Part shown: positions 24,200 to 34,932 of the stretch, piece by piece
Numbering within the stretch: position 1 is the first letter of the stretch
Layout of the letters: the number at the start of each line of letters is the position of its first letter
Assembly (NCBI GenBank): GCA_920105625.2
Contig: CAKKTE020000197.1
Coordinates: 302,195-366,194 of the forward strand
Reading direction: 5' to 3'
Length of the DNA: 64,000 nt
Source of the DNA: Clusia tigrina
Lineage: Eukaryota; Arthropoda; Insecta; Diptera; Clusiidae
The notes under the pieces: model-generated
What the model saw: only the letters and a program-made list of their open reading frames with translations
Told to the model about the DNA's origin: nothing
Database searches by the model: none
Program-made: the position numbers and the translations under genes

Positions 24200-25712
24200 C
24201 TGCATTGCTAAAAAGCACATACACAACCGCCATCATATTTAATAAGACACCTCCCATCATAGTAATGCTACAGAAGACACAGCCACAATTAAGTCAGACA
24301 GTGGAACCCTGTGATAAGCGACGAAAAACATGCAACGAAGTCAACAACGCAAGATAACACAGGAGAATATCACACAAACAATTGTGCAACCGGCTGACAA
24401 CAGTTAAAATAATATGACTGTACAACCATAGTGCCCAACGCACTGATATGAATTTACAACAACAGTGCCCAACGCACTGATATGAATTTACAACAATAGT
24501 GCCTAACGCAATGTTAGAAATTTACAAGAGATCGCGACAGAAGTTCCCGACTGCATTAGTTCGGAAAATAACCCACTAACAACACCCAAAAACGAAGGCC
24601 AAGCACAAAGTGGAACACGACAGACCGATCGCTAAGCACACCAACAGGCCGGACAAAGCATAAAGAGGAGAAGCAGAATTAAATATCCAATATTTAATAT
24701 TTTTAAATATTTTATGCCATCGATATAAATTATCAACAAAGTGCTGAAGGTGGCCGAAGGACAAATAGCAACAACAACAAATAACACAAGGAACAACAAC
24801 AAGGTAAATCAGCACAACAAGAACACAACATTGAAGGTGGCCCAAGGGCAAAAACTGACAAGAACAACAGCGAGAAAACAACAACAATGTGCTGAAGGTG
24901 GCCCAAGGTCAAATTCAAACAAGAAGAACAATGCGGGAAACCGTAGCAACATGCCACAACAAACTACATTTCCCGCACAACAACAACTATTGGATGATCT
25001 ACACTAAACCTGGAGCATAAAAGCAGGAGCAACTGGCAACCCAGCCTCTTTCTTTCTTTCGGCATCAGGCAGACAAGACGCTCTTTCTTTATTTCGGCAT
25101 CAGGCAGACAAGACTCTTTCTTTATTTCGGCATCAGGCAGACCAGACGCATAGTACTAAACAGAGTTATACCAACTGACAAACGCTACAGAAGCTAGGGG
25201 AATCTGGAGGAGATTATGGTTTATAATCGATTCTCTGCTAGAAACCCCCACTGACAAACGCTACAGAAGCAAGGGGGATCTAGAGGAGATTATGGTTTAT
25301 AATCGATTCTCTGCTAGATACCCACACTGACAAACGCTACAGAAGCTAGGGGGATCTAGAGGAGATTATGGTTTATACTCGATTCTCTGCTAGAAACCCA
25401 CACTGACAAACGCTACAGAAGCTAGGGGAATCTAGAGGAGATTATGGTTTATAATCGATTCTCTGCTAGAAACCCACACTGAGAAACGCTACAGAATTTA
25501 GGGGGACATAGAGTTCAACTGTGTCCGAATTAAAGTTTGGTAAAAATAATTGTTACACGTAGTTAAGCCTTTTTTAAAATTAATAAATAAATAAAATAAT
25601 TAAATCCACGTAAACAAGGCTTGAATACTTTAGAGATTTTCTGTAAACGGCTCCTGGCAATCCGGCGAGCTTACCCCGGCAAAAACGAGTCGTTACACGA
25701 GTTGCAGACGTT
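24200..25712 (+). mobile_element. Repeat-rich, LTR-like unit with TATA box, copy A
   Basis: Not coding for any recognised protein, but highly structured. There are three ~33-bp repeats of GTGCCCAACGCACTGATATG type near 24425-24510, an AAC-rich stretch, a core-promoter-like CATAAAAGCAGG at 25016-25027, and three ~35-bp repeats with TTTCGGCATCAGGCAGACAA near 25050-25145. Then come four ~77-bp repeats and an AT-rich end with several AATAAA-like motifs. Order and composition suggest an LTR or retroelement leader. A similar layout (repeats, then TATAAAAGCAGCAGC) occurs near 60940. Ends were not defined. Confidence 0.35.
25173..25500. repeat. ~77-bp minisatellite, four copies plus a partial
   Basis: Units start ACTGACAAACGCTACAGAAG at about 25173, 25250, 25326 and 25404, with a truncated fifth near 25481. 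Each contains GAGGAGATTATGGTTTAT. The units differ by a few bases. The same array is present in direct copy B near 32409-32735. Confidence 0.9.
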
Positions 25713-26195
25713 TTGCAGGAATCATGGCAACAGGAGAAAAAGTGTAATCATGACGTTGATCGGAAAGAGGAAATACTCGTCGATGTGCGGTAGCAACTGC
25801 GAGAATTGGAAGCTTACCAGGAGAAAATTACACAACAAGAAAGTCAAGAAGAGGCTTTAGTAAAGGCCCGGAAAGAGTCTTGCCGTAAAAGACAGCATCT
25901 ATACCAGCAACAACAATCAAACGTTCAATCAGAGTGTCAAAAATCAAAAAAGGATAATGTATATATTAAAGTAGAAATACGGGATTTGATATCAGCTTTC
26001 GAACGACAACAAGCTGTGGCTGATCTGGAACAAAATATGCAGCTCCACTTGCAACTGAGTAAATGTAAAGAAGAGGTCCCAGAGGCAAAAAATACCTCAA
26101 ATAACCCTACAAGTAAACAAGGCCAAAATAAAATTACAAAACACCAACGCGAAATTACTAAAAGTTCCGTATGGGATCAAGGCAAGCGAAGATAG
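25713..26195 (+). pseudogene. Inverted copy of the alternative terminal exon's 3' part
   Basis: Plus-strand copy of about 480 bases of the 17301-18100 exon, starting at its TTGCAGGAATCATGG and ending with the same stop. It is nearly identical. One substitution changes AAG to TAG (CGG TAG CAA, near 25791), giving a premature stop just before the LRELEAYQ region, and another changes Phe to Ser. It lacks a splice acceptor and lies antisense to the host gene, so it is a dead exon copy. Confidence 0.85.
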
Positions 26196-28790
26196 CCAAC
26201 ACAACTCAAATTGCTCGTACATAAAAAGAAACCCATAAACAAATTCAAGTATAATAAGTACGTACTAACTCATACTAATAGTGGGGTAGGTGAAAAAACA
26301 TTGGGAGTTTTCGCAAAACTCTGATTTATATATATCTTAATTGTCTACATATTGTCAGATATTGTAGGATTCCGGGATGATTTCTAATATTTCTAATATT
26401 TATAAAAGACCTGAGTAAAAATTGTGTTGTAATTTTAATTCTTAAATTGTTGAACTTTGAAATGTGGATTCCGAACATTTCCTGGCCTTCGAGTGCAAAT
26501 GGGGTCAAATTAGGTTTAAATTACAGGCCAGTGATGAACAAATGAGCTAGCTCCTTAAAATCTTTCTGTTTGATTTCAACTTCAAGTAACACAAACGCTT
26601 GATTTTCGTTTTCTTTTCGTACTCCCGAATGGTTGATTTTTTTGGTAGTTCTCTTATTTCTTGTGTGAATTTCCTCATACACAATTAAAAAATGGTTTTT
26701 ATGGAAATACAGTGAATATTCAAAGCTATCAAATTATTTCTGTATAGCTATGGACCATAATTGGACAATCTGAGGTTATATTTTCACTGAATTCCGATTA
26801 TCGGAAATCTTCTTCGAATAACAAATATATTACAATCTAAAAAATTTATGAAATTAATTAATTCCTCCTACATAGTTACGTGTGGTCATGATTCTTTTTT
26901 GTTGAGCTCCCAGATTGTATTTCTGTTATTTAGTACTTCTTCACACGAAATCTCAATCGTGAGTACATGAATCGTTATGTCGACACTTGACTAATATTGA
27001 CAAAGGAAGACTTAAACTAAGTCAATATAGTCAACTGACGATCAACTGCTCATTTTCTGTCGGTAAATTCTGTAGCTAATCTATTACAAATGTGTTTGTT
27101 GATTTGGTTTCTGTTGCAAATATACTGAATTCTGTTTCTGTTGCTTTTTCTGCAACAGAATTCAAGTTTTATTCCGTCAACAAACAGGATGTTTGAATTG
27201 TTTATTCCCGGATGGAGGTATATGCCATGGGCACTAGCTCTAATTTTTTCAAAATGAATTGTTTTATATTATTGGTTAATCCAAGATTAGTGAAGAAAAG
27301 GATATCTAGTCCGTCCGTTTGAAACTTATAGTTTTGTGGGTAATGTGGAAATGAGTTGTAAAGGATGGAAATGGTTTCTGAATGATTCCGCTTAGTAAAT
27401 ATATGGTTGATTAGGGCAAATCAGCGATTGCGAGATAAGTGAGTGATTTTCCTGTGATACTGTCAAAGGGAGAAAAGTAAGTGTTAATTAGTACCAAAAG
27501 CATTTGTAATTTTACTTGGATTGATAGGGTAAGGATATCTAATTTTGAATTTCATTTAAAATCAAGTTTTAATTTCGTAATAAACTAATATAGCAATTTC
27601 TATAGATACTCTGTTTGTATATTTGTAAGGATTAATATCGTTTGAGTTAACTTTTTGGATGCTACAATAGAGCTCAGCATCAGAGGAGATTGCTTTCTAA
27701 CATTAGTGTTAATCTAAATGTTATTAAATTTCTTATTACGGGCAATACATGAACTTCTTTTAAGTCTGGAGGTACTGTTATTAAAGTAGACATGCACGCA
27801 TAATTATTTATGGTATGCTCACATATGGAGTACGAGGGCGGATTGATATTGAAGCTACCTAGCGCTAGATGGCAGCACAGACACAAAACCTTTTTTTTTA
27901 GAAATTGCGATCTGTCAAACGCCAGCTGTTAAAATTCACCCAAATTCATCGATTAGTTTATTTGTTGTAGTCGTTTGAAGTAAGCAACTTTTGTGTTTCT
28001 TGAAAAATGGAAAAAAACGAATTTCGTACAGTGATTAAACACTATTATTTGAAGCACTGCAACAATTCCATCAACAGGAAGGCAATAGAGGTGGTTACTG
28101 AAGAAAATATCAAGAAAATCCTCGATATCGTTATGAATATCGCCGAGTCAAGTTGCGTGAGATTGTTTAAATGGTAAACATATCATATGGACGTGTGTTC
28201 AACATTTTGCATGAACATTTGCATGTGAAAAAGCTATCGGCAAGATGGGTGCCGCGTTTGCTCAGTGTCGAACAAAAACGAGTTCGACATACCACTTCAC
28301 AGCGGTGTTTGGACATGATAAAGCGTAATCCTGTTGATTTTTGGCGTCGATTAATAACTGTTGATGAAACGTGGGTCCACCACTACACCTGAAACCAAAA
28401 ATCAATCGAAACAATGGGTGGAAGCTGGTGGAAGTGCTCCGAAGAAGGCGAAGGCAGTGAAATCGGCTGGCAAGGTTATGGTCACTGTATTTTGGGATGC
28501 ACACGGAATATTACTCATCTATGATCTTGAAAAAGGATCCACAATCACAGGAAAGTATTATCGTGCATTATTGGATCAATTGATTGATGCAATCAAGGAA
28601 AAACGACCACATTTAAAGAAGAAACAAATGCTCTTCCTTCAAGACAACGCACCGGTTCACACAGCATTAGATACGATACTAAAATTACGTGAAATACACT
28701 TCGAATTGGTTAATCATCCACCTTATAGTCCAGATTTAGCTCCTAGTGACTTTTTCCTGTTTCCAAACTTGAAAAAATGGCTAGCAGGAA
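25713..28790. repeat. Inverted duplication, arm 2
   Basis: Reverse copy of arm 1: exon part, ~1.6 kb of flank (including the paired stretch 26196-27832) and the left four-fifths of mariner copy 3. The right boundary lies inside mariner copy 3, between about 28786 (still like copy 1) and 28965 (already like copy 2). Confidence 0.85.
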
Positions 28791-29003
28791 AAAGATTCAT
28801 CTCAAACGAAGAAGTGATTACCGAAACTAACGCGTATTTTGAGGGGTTCCCGAAATCGTATTATTCAGATGGTATAAAAAAGTTTGAATATCGTCTTACT
28901 AAGTGTGTCGAAGTAAAAGGAGACTATGTTGAGAAATAAATGGTTGTTGAAAAACAAAAATGTTTTTTCCTACTTAGATAGCTTCAATATCAATCCGCCC
29001 TCG
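27833..29003 (+). mobile_element. Mariner element, family 1, copy 3 (chimera of copies 1 and 2)
   Basis: A 1171-bp element with TA at both sides. It carries the same N-terminal deletion and 2-bp deletion as copy 1, and the same left flank (ACATATGGAG before the TA). Its last bases read CCTACTTAGATAGCTTC with six T's before, like copy 2 and unlike copy 1 (CTTAGGTAGC, seven T's). Its right flank (TAATGCCAAAG) is that of copy 2. It is therefore a recombinant, not an independent insertion. Its transposase frame is as defective as copy 1's. Confidence 0.85.
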
Positions 29004-29156
29004 TATAATGCCAAAGTGTAAATATAACTTATAATAATTGTAAATATAACTTATTAAAAATTCAATTACTCAATCCGTATCCGTTAAATGTATATTATTG
29101 ACTGCTCGCTTATAAGATAACCGAACTTTTTTTTTACTGTAAATACGATAAACATA

Positions 29157-29980
29157 CGAGGTTTGATCAAAAAATAACCGTTATTGTGTGATCAAAAAAT
29201 AAAGTATTTATTTATTCATCAACAACTATCTTGTCCCCTTCAAAGTAATTCCCCTCAGATATAATACACTTATGCCAGAATTTTTTCAGTCCTCGAAACA
29301 CTTCTGAAACGCTTTTTTTGGTATCGCCTACAGTTCCTGTTTCGATTTTTCTTTTATCTCCTCAATCGTAGCAAAACGCTTTCCTTTCTTCGGTGTCTTC
29401 AGTTTTGGAAAGAGGAAAAAGTCAGCGGGGGCCAAGTCCGGTGAATACGGTGGTTGAGGCATGATAACGGTTTTGTTTTTGGCCAAAAACAGCTCCTCTT
29501 CACTGCGTCAATGTTTTCATCGGTTGTTGACGTGCTCGGGCGACCAGGACGAGCATCGTCATTGACATCTTCGCGGCCTTCCTTATACCGGTTATACCAC
29601 AATTGAACTTGTGTTCTGCTCATAGTAGACTCGCCAAAGGCCACAGTCAACATTTCAAATGTCCTTGCGCATTTAATTTCATTTTTTACACAAAACTGAA
29701 TACAGTTTCTTTGATCCATTTTTTTCGAATAGTACAAAATCGAAGAGCACACCAAAACACGACTAACCTTTTTATCTGTCAAAAACAAACTGACAATCCA
29801 AAATGGTTGGTATTGCCAACATATATAACAGAGATGTGTACCAACATAACAGAAAAAAAAATGCGAACATCGAACATACGTAACTCACGAAAAGATTAAA
29901 ATAACGGTTATCTTTTGATCACACCTCGTACGTAACTCACGAAAAGATGAAAATAACGGTTATCTTTTGATCACACCTCG
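29157..29980 (-). mobile_element. Internally deleted mariner, family 2, copy B
   Basis: Copy of the 21901-22723 element inside direct copy B, with the same internal deletion and the same tandemly duplicated right end (29928 and 29980). It is not an independent insertion. Confidence 0.85.
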
Positions 29981-30311
29981 TACATACCAGATATCGACGA
30001 CAATTATATATTAACATGCACGATTTGTTAATGTAGTTATTTTTAAAATGGTAGTATTAGCAATTATTCTAAAAGCTTAATTAATTCTAATTATTAATTG
30101 GACGAGAAAATGAGTAAAAAGCAAGATATGAAGCGTATGAGTAAAAATGCAAGATATAGGAGTGGTATTGGGTGCGTCGACTTTACCCCACACAAATGTT
30201 ATAGAGTGCAAGACGTTTATTTATATTCAAATATACCATTCCGAGTGTTTGGTGACTTTTATGGTCTCAAAACTATTCCATATTTGATAGGAACTGGACA
30301 TTAAAAATTAG

Positions 30312-30817
30312 ATTTAGGTAGGTAGGTAGGTAAAATGGCTGGCGACCACGGGTAGCCTCAATTAGCAAAAGTGCCGTTTTGTTGCCATGTCCTCGCGATT
30401 CTAAAGAAAATGGTAATATGCTTTAGTACATTAACAACCATCGGGAGTTGCTGGATAGGTCTTAAAGTTCTAAGCTGAAGCGCCCTAGACTCTCCAGAAA
30501 AGGACTTCCGAGATATTTGAGTCTCAAGCGAGGAGGGCTGGGAAATTACAAAGAAAATGTACGACTGCTTCTTTCTCCTGTGGGTCTTTACAGCTCCTGC
30601 AATGAACATTGAACGAAATCCTCATTTTTTCAGCGAGTGTGATAATAGTCCAATGACCTGTGCAGACCGCTATAAGATGGCTAATTTTATGTCTTGGTTT
30701 ATTGAGAAGGTGGTTTTTTCTTTTTGCAGTGTAATCAGGCCACATCATTCCAGAAAAGGCACATGTGGCAGTGTTTTTCCACCTCTCGCGAGCCTTGCGG
30801 AAGAACAGTCAGGAGGG
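30312..30817 (-). mobile_element. 5'-truncated LINE, copy B
   Basis: Copy of the 23055-23560 LINE fragment in direct copy B, with the same TACC tail near 30318-30334 and a handful of substitutions. Confidence 0.65.
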
Positions 30818-31456
30818 CGCCCACGTTACATTAGATATAAAATAACGATTATATTTTTTAGATTTCATAGCGACCCTGCAAAATTTAGTCCTTAGGCAGG
30901 TGGTGTGCGCACAGTATACGGAATGAAAGTGCGCAGCTGTTATCGGAAATATTACGAAAGTTAATTTTATTTTGCTTTTGTATTCACAATGGCAGTTCAA
31001 TCAGAAAGAAACGTAATGAAAACATATAAAAAAAACTATGTAAATATTTTGCTCGGAGGTGGAACGCTATTGACTCATAAACGTACAACCAAAATAGACG
31101 AGACATAACGATAGCGATTGGACTAACGTCTGCCCTCGTTACTTCAATTTTGACATTTACCCCAAAATGCGACGGTATATTACGCATCGATGGATGGCTT
31201 TTTACATAAATTGCGAGCTCATCCCTCATAGCGGCGATTAAATCGTACCGAAACTCCTTCATTTTTATTGTGAAAATAGCAAGCGTATCACCCAAGCAGT
31301 TGTTGTGACTAGTGTGAGGAGCAAATTTTAGGCGTAAATTTGCCCCTACATATTTAGTTTTGCCATAACGCCACCAAACGTGTATATTTAAAATAGGGGC
31401 CAATTGCTTAAAAAACCAACCCTAAAATATACACATAAGACTTTGGCACCTCCCAA

Positions 31457-32947
31457 CTGCATTGCTAAAAAGCACATACACAACCGCCATCATATTTAAT
31501 AAGACACCTCCCATCATAGTAATGCTACAGAAGACACAGCCACAATTAAGTCAGACAGTGGAACCCTGTGATAAGCGACGAAAAACATGCAACGAAGTCA
31601 ACAACGCAAGATAACACAGGAGAATATCACACAAACAATTGTGCAACCGGCTGACAACAGTTAAAATAATATGACTGTACAACCATAGTGCCCAACGCAC
31701 TGATATGAATTTACAACAACAGTGCCCAACGCACTGATATGAATTTACAACAATAGTGCCTAACGCAATGTTAGAAATTTACAAGAGATCGCGACAGAAG
31801 TTCCCGACTGCATTAGTTCGGAAAATAACCCACTAACAACACCCAAAAACGAAGGCCAAGCACAAAGTGGAACACGACAGACCGATCGCTAAGCACACCA
31901 ACAGGCCGGACAAAGCATAAAGAGGAGAAGCAGAATTAAATATCCAATATTTAATATTTTTAAATATTTTATGCCATCGATATAAATTATCAACAAAGTG
32001 CTGAAGGTGGCCGAAGGACAAATAGCAACAACAACAAATAACACAAGGAACAACAACAAGGTAAATCAGCACAACAAGAACACAACATTGAAGGTGGCCC
32101 AAGGGCAAAAACTGACAAGAACAACAGCGAGAAAACAACAACAATGTGCTGAAGGTGGCCCAAGGTCAAATTCAAACAAGAAGAACAATGCGGGAAACCG
32201 TAGCAACATGCCACAACAACAACTATTGGATGATCTACACTAAACCTGGAGCATAAAAGCAGGAGCAACTGGCAACCCAGCCTCTTTCTTTCTTTCGGCA
32301 TCAGGCAGACAAGACGCTCTTTCTTTATTTCGGCATCAGGCAGACAAGACTCTTTCTTTATTTCGGCATCAGGCAGACCAGACGCATAGTACTAAACAGA
32401 GTTATACCAACTGACAAACGCTACAGAAGCTAGGGGAATCTGGAGGAGATTATGGTTTATAATCGATTCTCTGCTAGAAACCCCCACTGACAAACGCTAC
32501 AGAAGCAAGGGGGATCTAGAGGAGATTATGGTTTATAATCGATTCTCTGCTAGATACCCACACTGACAAACGCTACAGAAGCTAGGGGGATCTAGAGGAG
32601 ATTATGGTTTATACTCGATTCTCTGCTAGAAACCCACACTGACAAACGCTACAGAAGCTAGGGGAATCTAGAGGAGATTATGGTTTATAATCGATTCTCT
32701 GCTAGAAACCCACACTGAGAAACGCTACAGAATTTAGGGGGACATAGAGTTCAACTGTGTCCGAATTAAAGTTTGGTAAAAATAATTGTTACACGTAGTT
32801 AAGCCTTTTTTAAAATTAATAAATAAATAAAATAATTAAATCCACGTAAACAAGGCTTGAATACTTTAGAGATTTTCTGTAAACGGCTCCTGGCAATCCG
32901 GCGAGCTTACCCCGGCAAAAACGAGTCGTTACACGAGTTGCAGACGT
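31457..32947 (+). mobile_element. Repeat-rich, LTR-like unit, copy B
   Basis: Copy of 24200-25712, with CATAAAAGCAGG at 32252-32263 and the ~77-bp array. It lacks about 21 bases present in copy A near 24965. It is followed by unique sequence that starts CAGTTCGGTTCTAACGG. Confidence 0.35.
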
Positions 32948-33039
32948 TTGCAGTTCGGTTCTAACGGAACAGAACGTCACGTCTAAGTGTTTCTTTCAGT
33001 TTCGATCAAATACGTACGACCATTTTGGTTATTAACATT

Positions 33040-33300
33040 GGTTCACATACGCTTGAACTTACTCGTTACGTCTCGTCTCGTCTATTTTGGTCGGCCCTTA
33101 TGCTTGAACTTACTGGTTCCGTCTCGTCTATTTTGGTTGGTCCTTATGCTTGAAGCTAATGGTTATGTCTCGTCTCGTCTATTTTGGTCGGCCCTTATGC
33201 TTGAATCTACTCTTTATGTCTCGTCTCGTCTATTTTGGTTGGCAATTATGCTAGAACTTACTCGTTACGTCTCATTTCGTCTATTTTGATTGGCCCTTAA
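33040..33300. repeat. ~55-bp minisatellite, about five units
   Basis: Degenerate units containing TCGTCTATTTTGGTCGGCCC and TTATGCTTGAACTTACT, repeated about five times. The open frame across it is a by-product of the repeat. Confidence 0.85.
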
Positions 33301-33339
33301 TGCCATCGGAATTTTTGTTAGTGAAGCCTTTCTTACATT

Positions 33340-33410
33340 TGGCAGGACTGGAATTTTATAAGGACTGGAATTTTATAAATTAAAGGACTGGAATTTTATA
33401 AATTTACTTA
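33340..33410. repeat. Short tandem repeat AGGACTGGAATTTTATAA
   Basis: Three near-perfect copies of the 18-base unit, the last with a short insertion between. Confidence 0.85.
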
Positions 33411-33689
33411 TTTTAATATTTTGATAGTTTTGCTAAGTTTGCTGAAAATATTTCAGAAAATGGGCATGGATGAAAAGGAGAATACATTTAAGAGCAAATT
33501 TAGGTAGCAACTCCGTGGAATCCCAATGAATTCATGACAAGAGGGCCCCGCTCCAAATATTTACGCCACGTTAGTTTCTGTATAGGGGAATATAGGGAGG
33601 TTTATTATAACAACACAATAGTATGAGCACGCGAAGTATGTACATATGTATATGAATTTATCTATATATTATATAAGAATTTTTTTTAC

Positions 33690-33878
33690 CTTGACCAGAA
33701 CCCTCATGTACCCATTTCACTGAACGTTTCTTACGATTTACATACATCGATTGTCCTTTCGATGTTTGGTTACTGATATCACTTAAAGAATGCGATATTC
33801 TGCGAGCGAGTTCCACCTGATCCTCCACTGTCGGATGTAAGGTGGGAGAGTAGAATGCCGAGGAAGCATATAGTTTTC
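33690..33878 (-). CDS. CG1674: Synaptopodin-2-like gene, conserved internal exon
   Basis: A 189-nt exon with acceptor GTATATCATAG|GA and donor GGTCAAG|GTAAAA, phase 1 in and phase 1 out. It encodes KLYASSAFYSPTLHPTVEDQ, then ELARRISHSLSDISNQ, then GQSMYVNRKKRSVKWVHEG. The last motif echoes the KRRKKAEKWVVDE motif of the 18953 exon, so the protein carries two related basic K-W-V motifs. The dense, non-repetitive sequence and clean splice sites make it one of the best supported exons. Confidence 0.85.
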
Positions 33879-34347
33879 CTATGATATACATATATTGAAT
33901 GAATACAATATTTTAATACGGTATGTGTATGGATGGATTAAATGGCGATACAAAATTATAGTTAGATAGATAGGAATATAATTTAGTTTATCTTTATGGA
34001 AGATGTAAGTACAACTATGCTGATGGTATGTGTATAATTGTAGTTATTGTGTTTCATGAACTTAGAGTTCATAAGTTCAGAAGTTTTAAGGCAGATACAA
34101 TTTAAAGTAAAGTCCACGAAACCGAAAACTCTTATACCGGCTCTCATGAAATATAATTTGCAAGAGGAATCTGATTTTGTTGGTGACTTCAGAATTATTA
34201 GTAGCAGCGAGTGCGAGTTTTTATTAGAGCTGATTAGTTGCGTGTTTGGAGTTCAGTTTCAAAAATCACCAAATATAATTTTTTTGTCGGTATCTATGTT
34301 ACTCAATTACAAGTGGGTATCACCTGAATTGCTTAAAAATTACTTAC

Positions 34348-34441
34348 GATTTCTTGGTAAAATCTCCTCAGCATCTGTGGCTGGTGTAAATATTTTATTC
34401 AAATCGACACGCTTCGGTGTATTTCCTGATGATGAGGACTC
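34348..34441 (-). CDS. CG1674: Synaptopodin-2-like gene, internal exon
   Basis: A 94-nt exon, acceptor AATCATTAG|GAG and donor AGAAATC|GTAAGT, phase 0 in and phase 1 out. It encodes ESSSSGNTPKRVDLNKIFTP followed by ATDAEEILPRN. The plus-strand frame over this position is an antisense shadow. Phase fits the interrupted exon before it and the 33878 exon after it. Confidence 0.8.
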
Positions 34442-34589
34442 CTAATGATTTTGAAAATATAAATAAAAATAAAACTTGTTGAAAACTATGATTCCTTGCT
34501 TTTGGTGTCGGTATAATTATATATAAAAATCAATCTCGTCTTAGGATCAATAAAATCAAAAAAGACCGTAATTAATTTCATCACTACGC

Positions 34590-34790
34590 TAAGAACTCCT
34601 CATTACGTCTATCTAACCTGGAGAATATATCTTAGATATGAGCAAAATCCGTCAACTTGATTCCTCCAAAATATATGAATTCATGCGGAAATCAACCTGA
34701 TAGAAGAATTGTACATGAGACTATCCTCATCTTTCAAATAAATAGCATCTAGCACCCTTAAATAAATCGAATCTAACCTCCTGTTGGTTC
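34590..34790 (-). repeat. Dispersed repeat, minus orientation
   Basis: On the minus strand this reads GATTTATTTAAGGGTGCTAG, then ATTTATTTGAAAGATGAGGA. The same order of motifs occurs on the plus strand at about 55875-56040. It is probably a 3' UTR of a transposable element, class not determined. Confidence 0.5.
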
Positions 34791-34932
34791 GCAAATATGT
34801 CATGCAGAATAGCCTACATTATGGATTAGAAATTAACAAGGCGTTCTTTTGTGGATATTTCGCAAACACAACAATATGAGGCGTTCCTGAATAAAATTTT
34901 TTAACCACCAAAGGCTGTCTCAGATGACTCAC

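Larger units (their letters stand above)
21748..25718. repeat. Direct duplication, copy A
   Basis: About 4 kb repeated at 29004-32953, offset about 7257 bases. Differences noticed by eye are a few substitutions and one ~21-base indel near 24965 (present here, absent in copy B), so the copies are well over 99% identical. The right end joins the inverted exon copy at a shared TTGCAG (25713-25718). Confidence 0.9.
29004..32953. repeat. Direct duplication, copy B
   Basis: Second copy of 21748-25718. It continues past the TTGCAG (32948-32953) into unique DNA, so this is probably the original right boundary. The first copy instead jumps into the inverted exon. Confidence 0.9.

Noticed and set aside
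24576..25007. Cys-rich minus-strand and Asn-rich plus-strand frames
   Set aside because: They arise from the AAC/GTT-rich repeat in the LTR-like unit, are identical in both duplicate copies, and show no domain.
32987..33289. Plus-strand 100-codon frame with SRLFW repeats
   Set aside because: It is a direct product of the ~55-bp minisatellite and has no similarity to a protein family that I recognise.
34047..34445. Plus-strand open frame of 132 codons
   Set aside because: It is antisense to a minus-strand exon (34348-34441) with good splice sites and phase. The rest covers intron and shows no motif.
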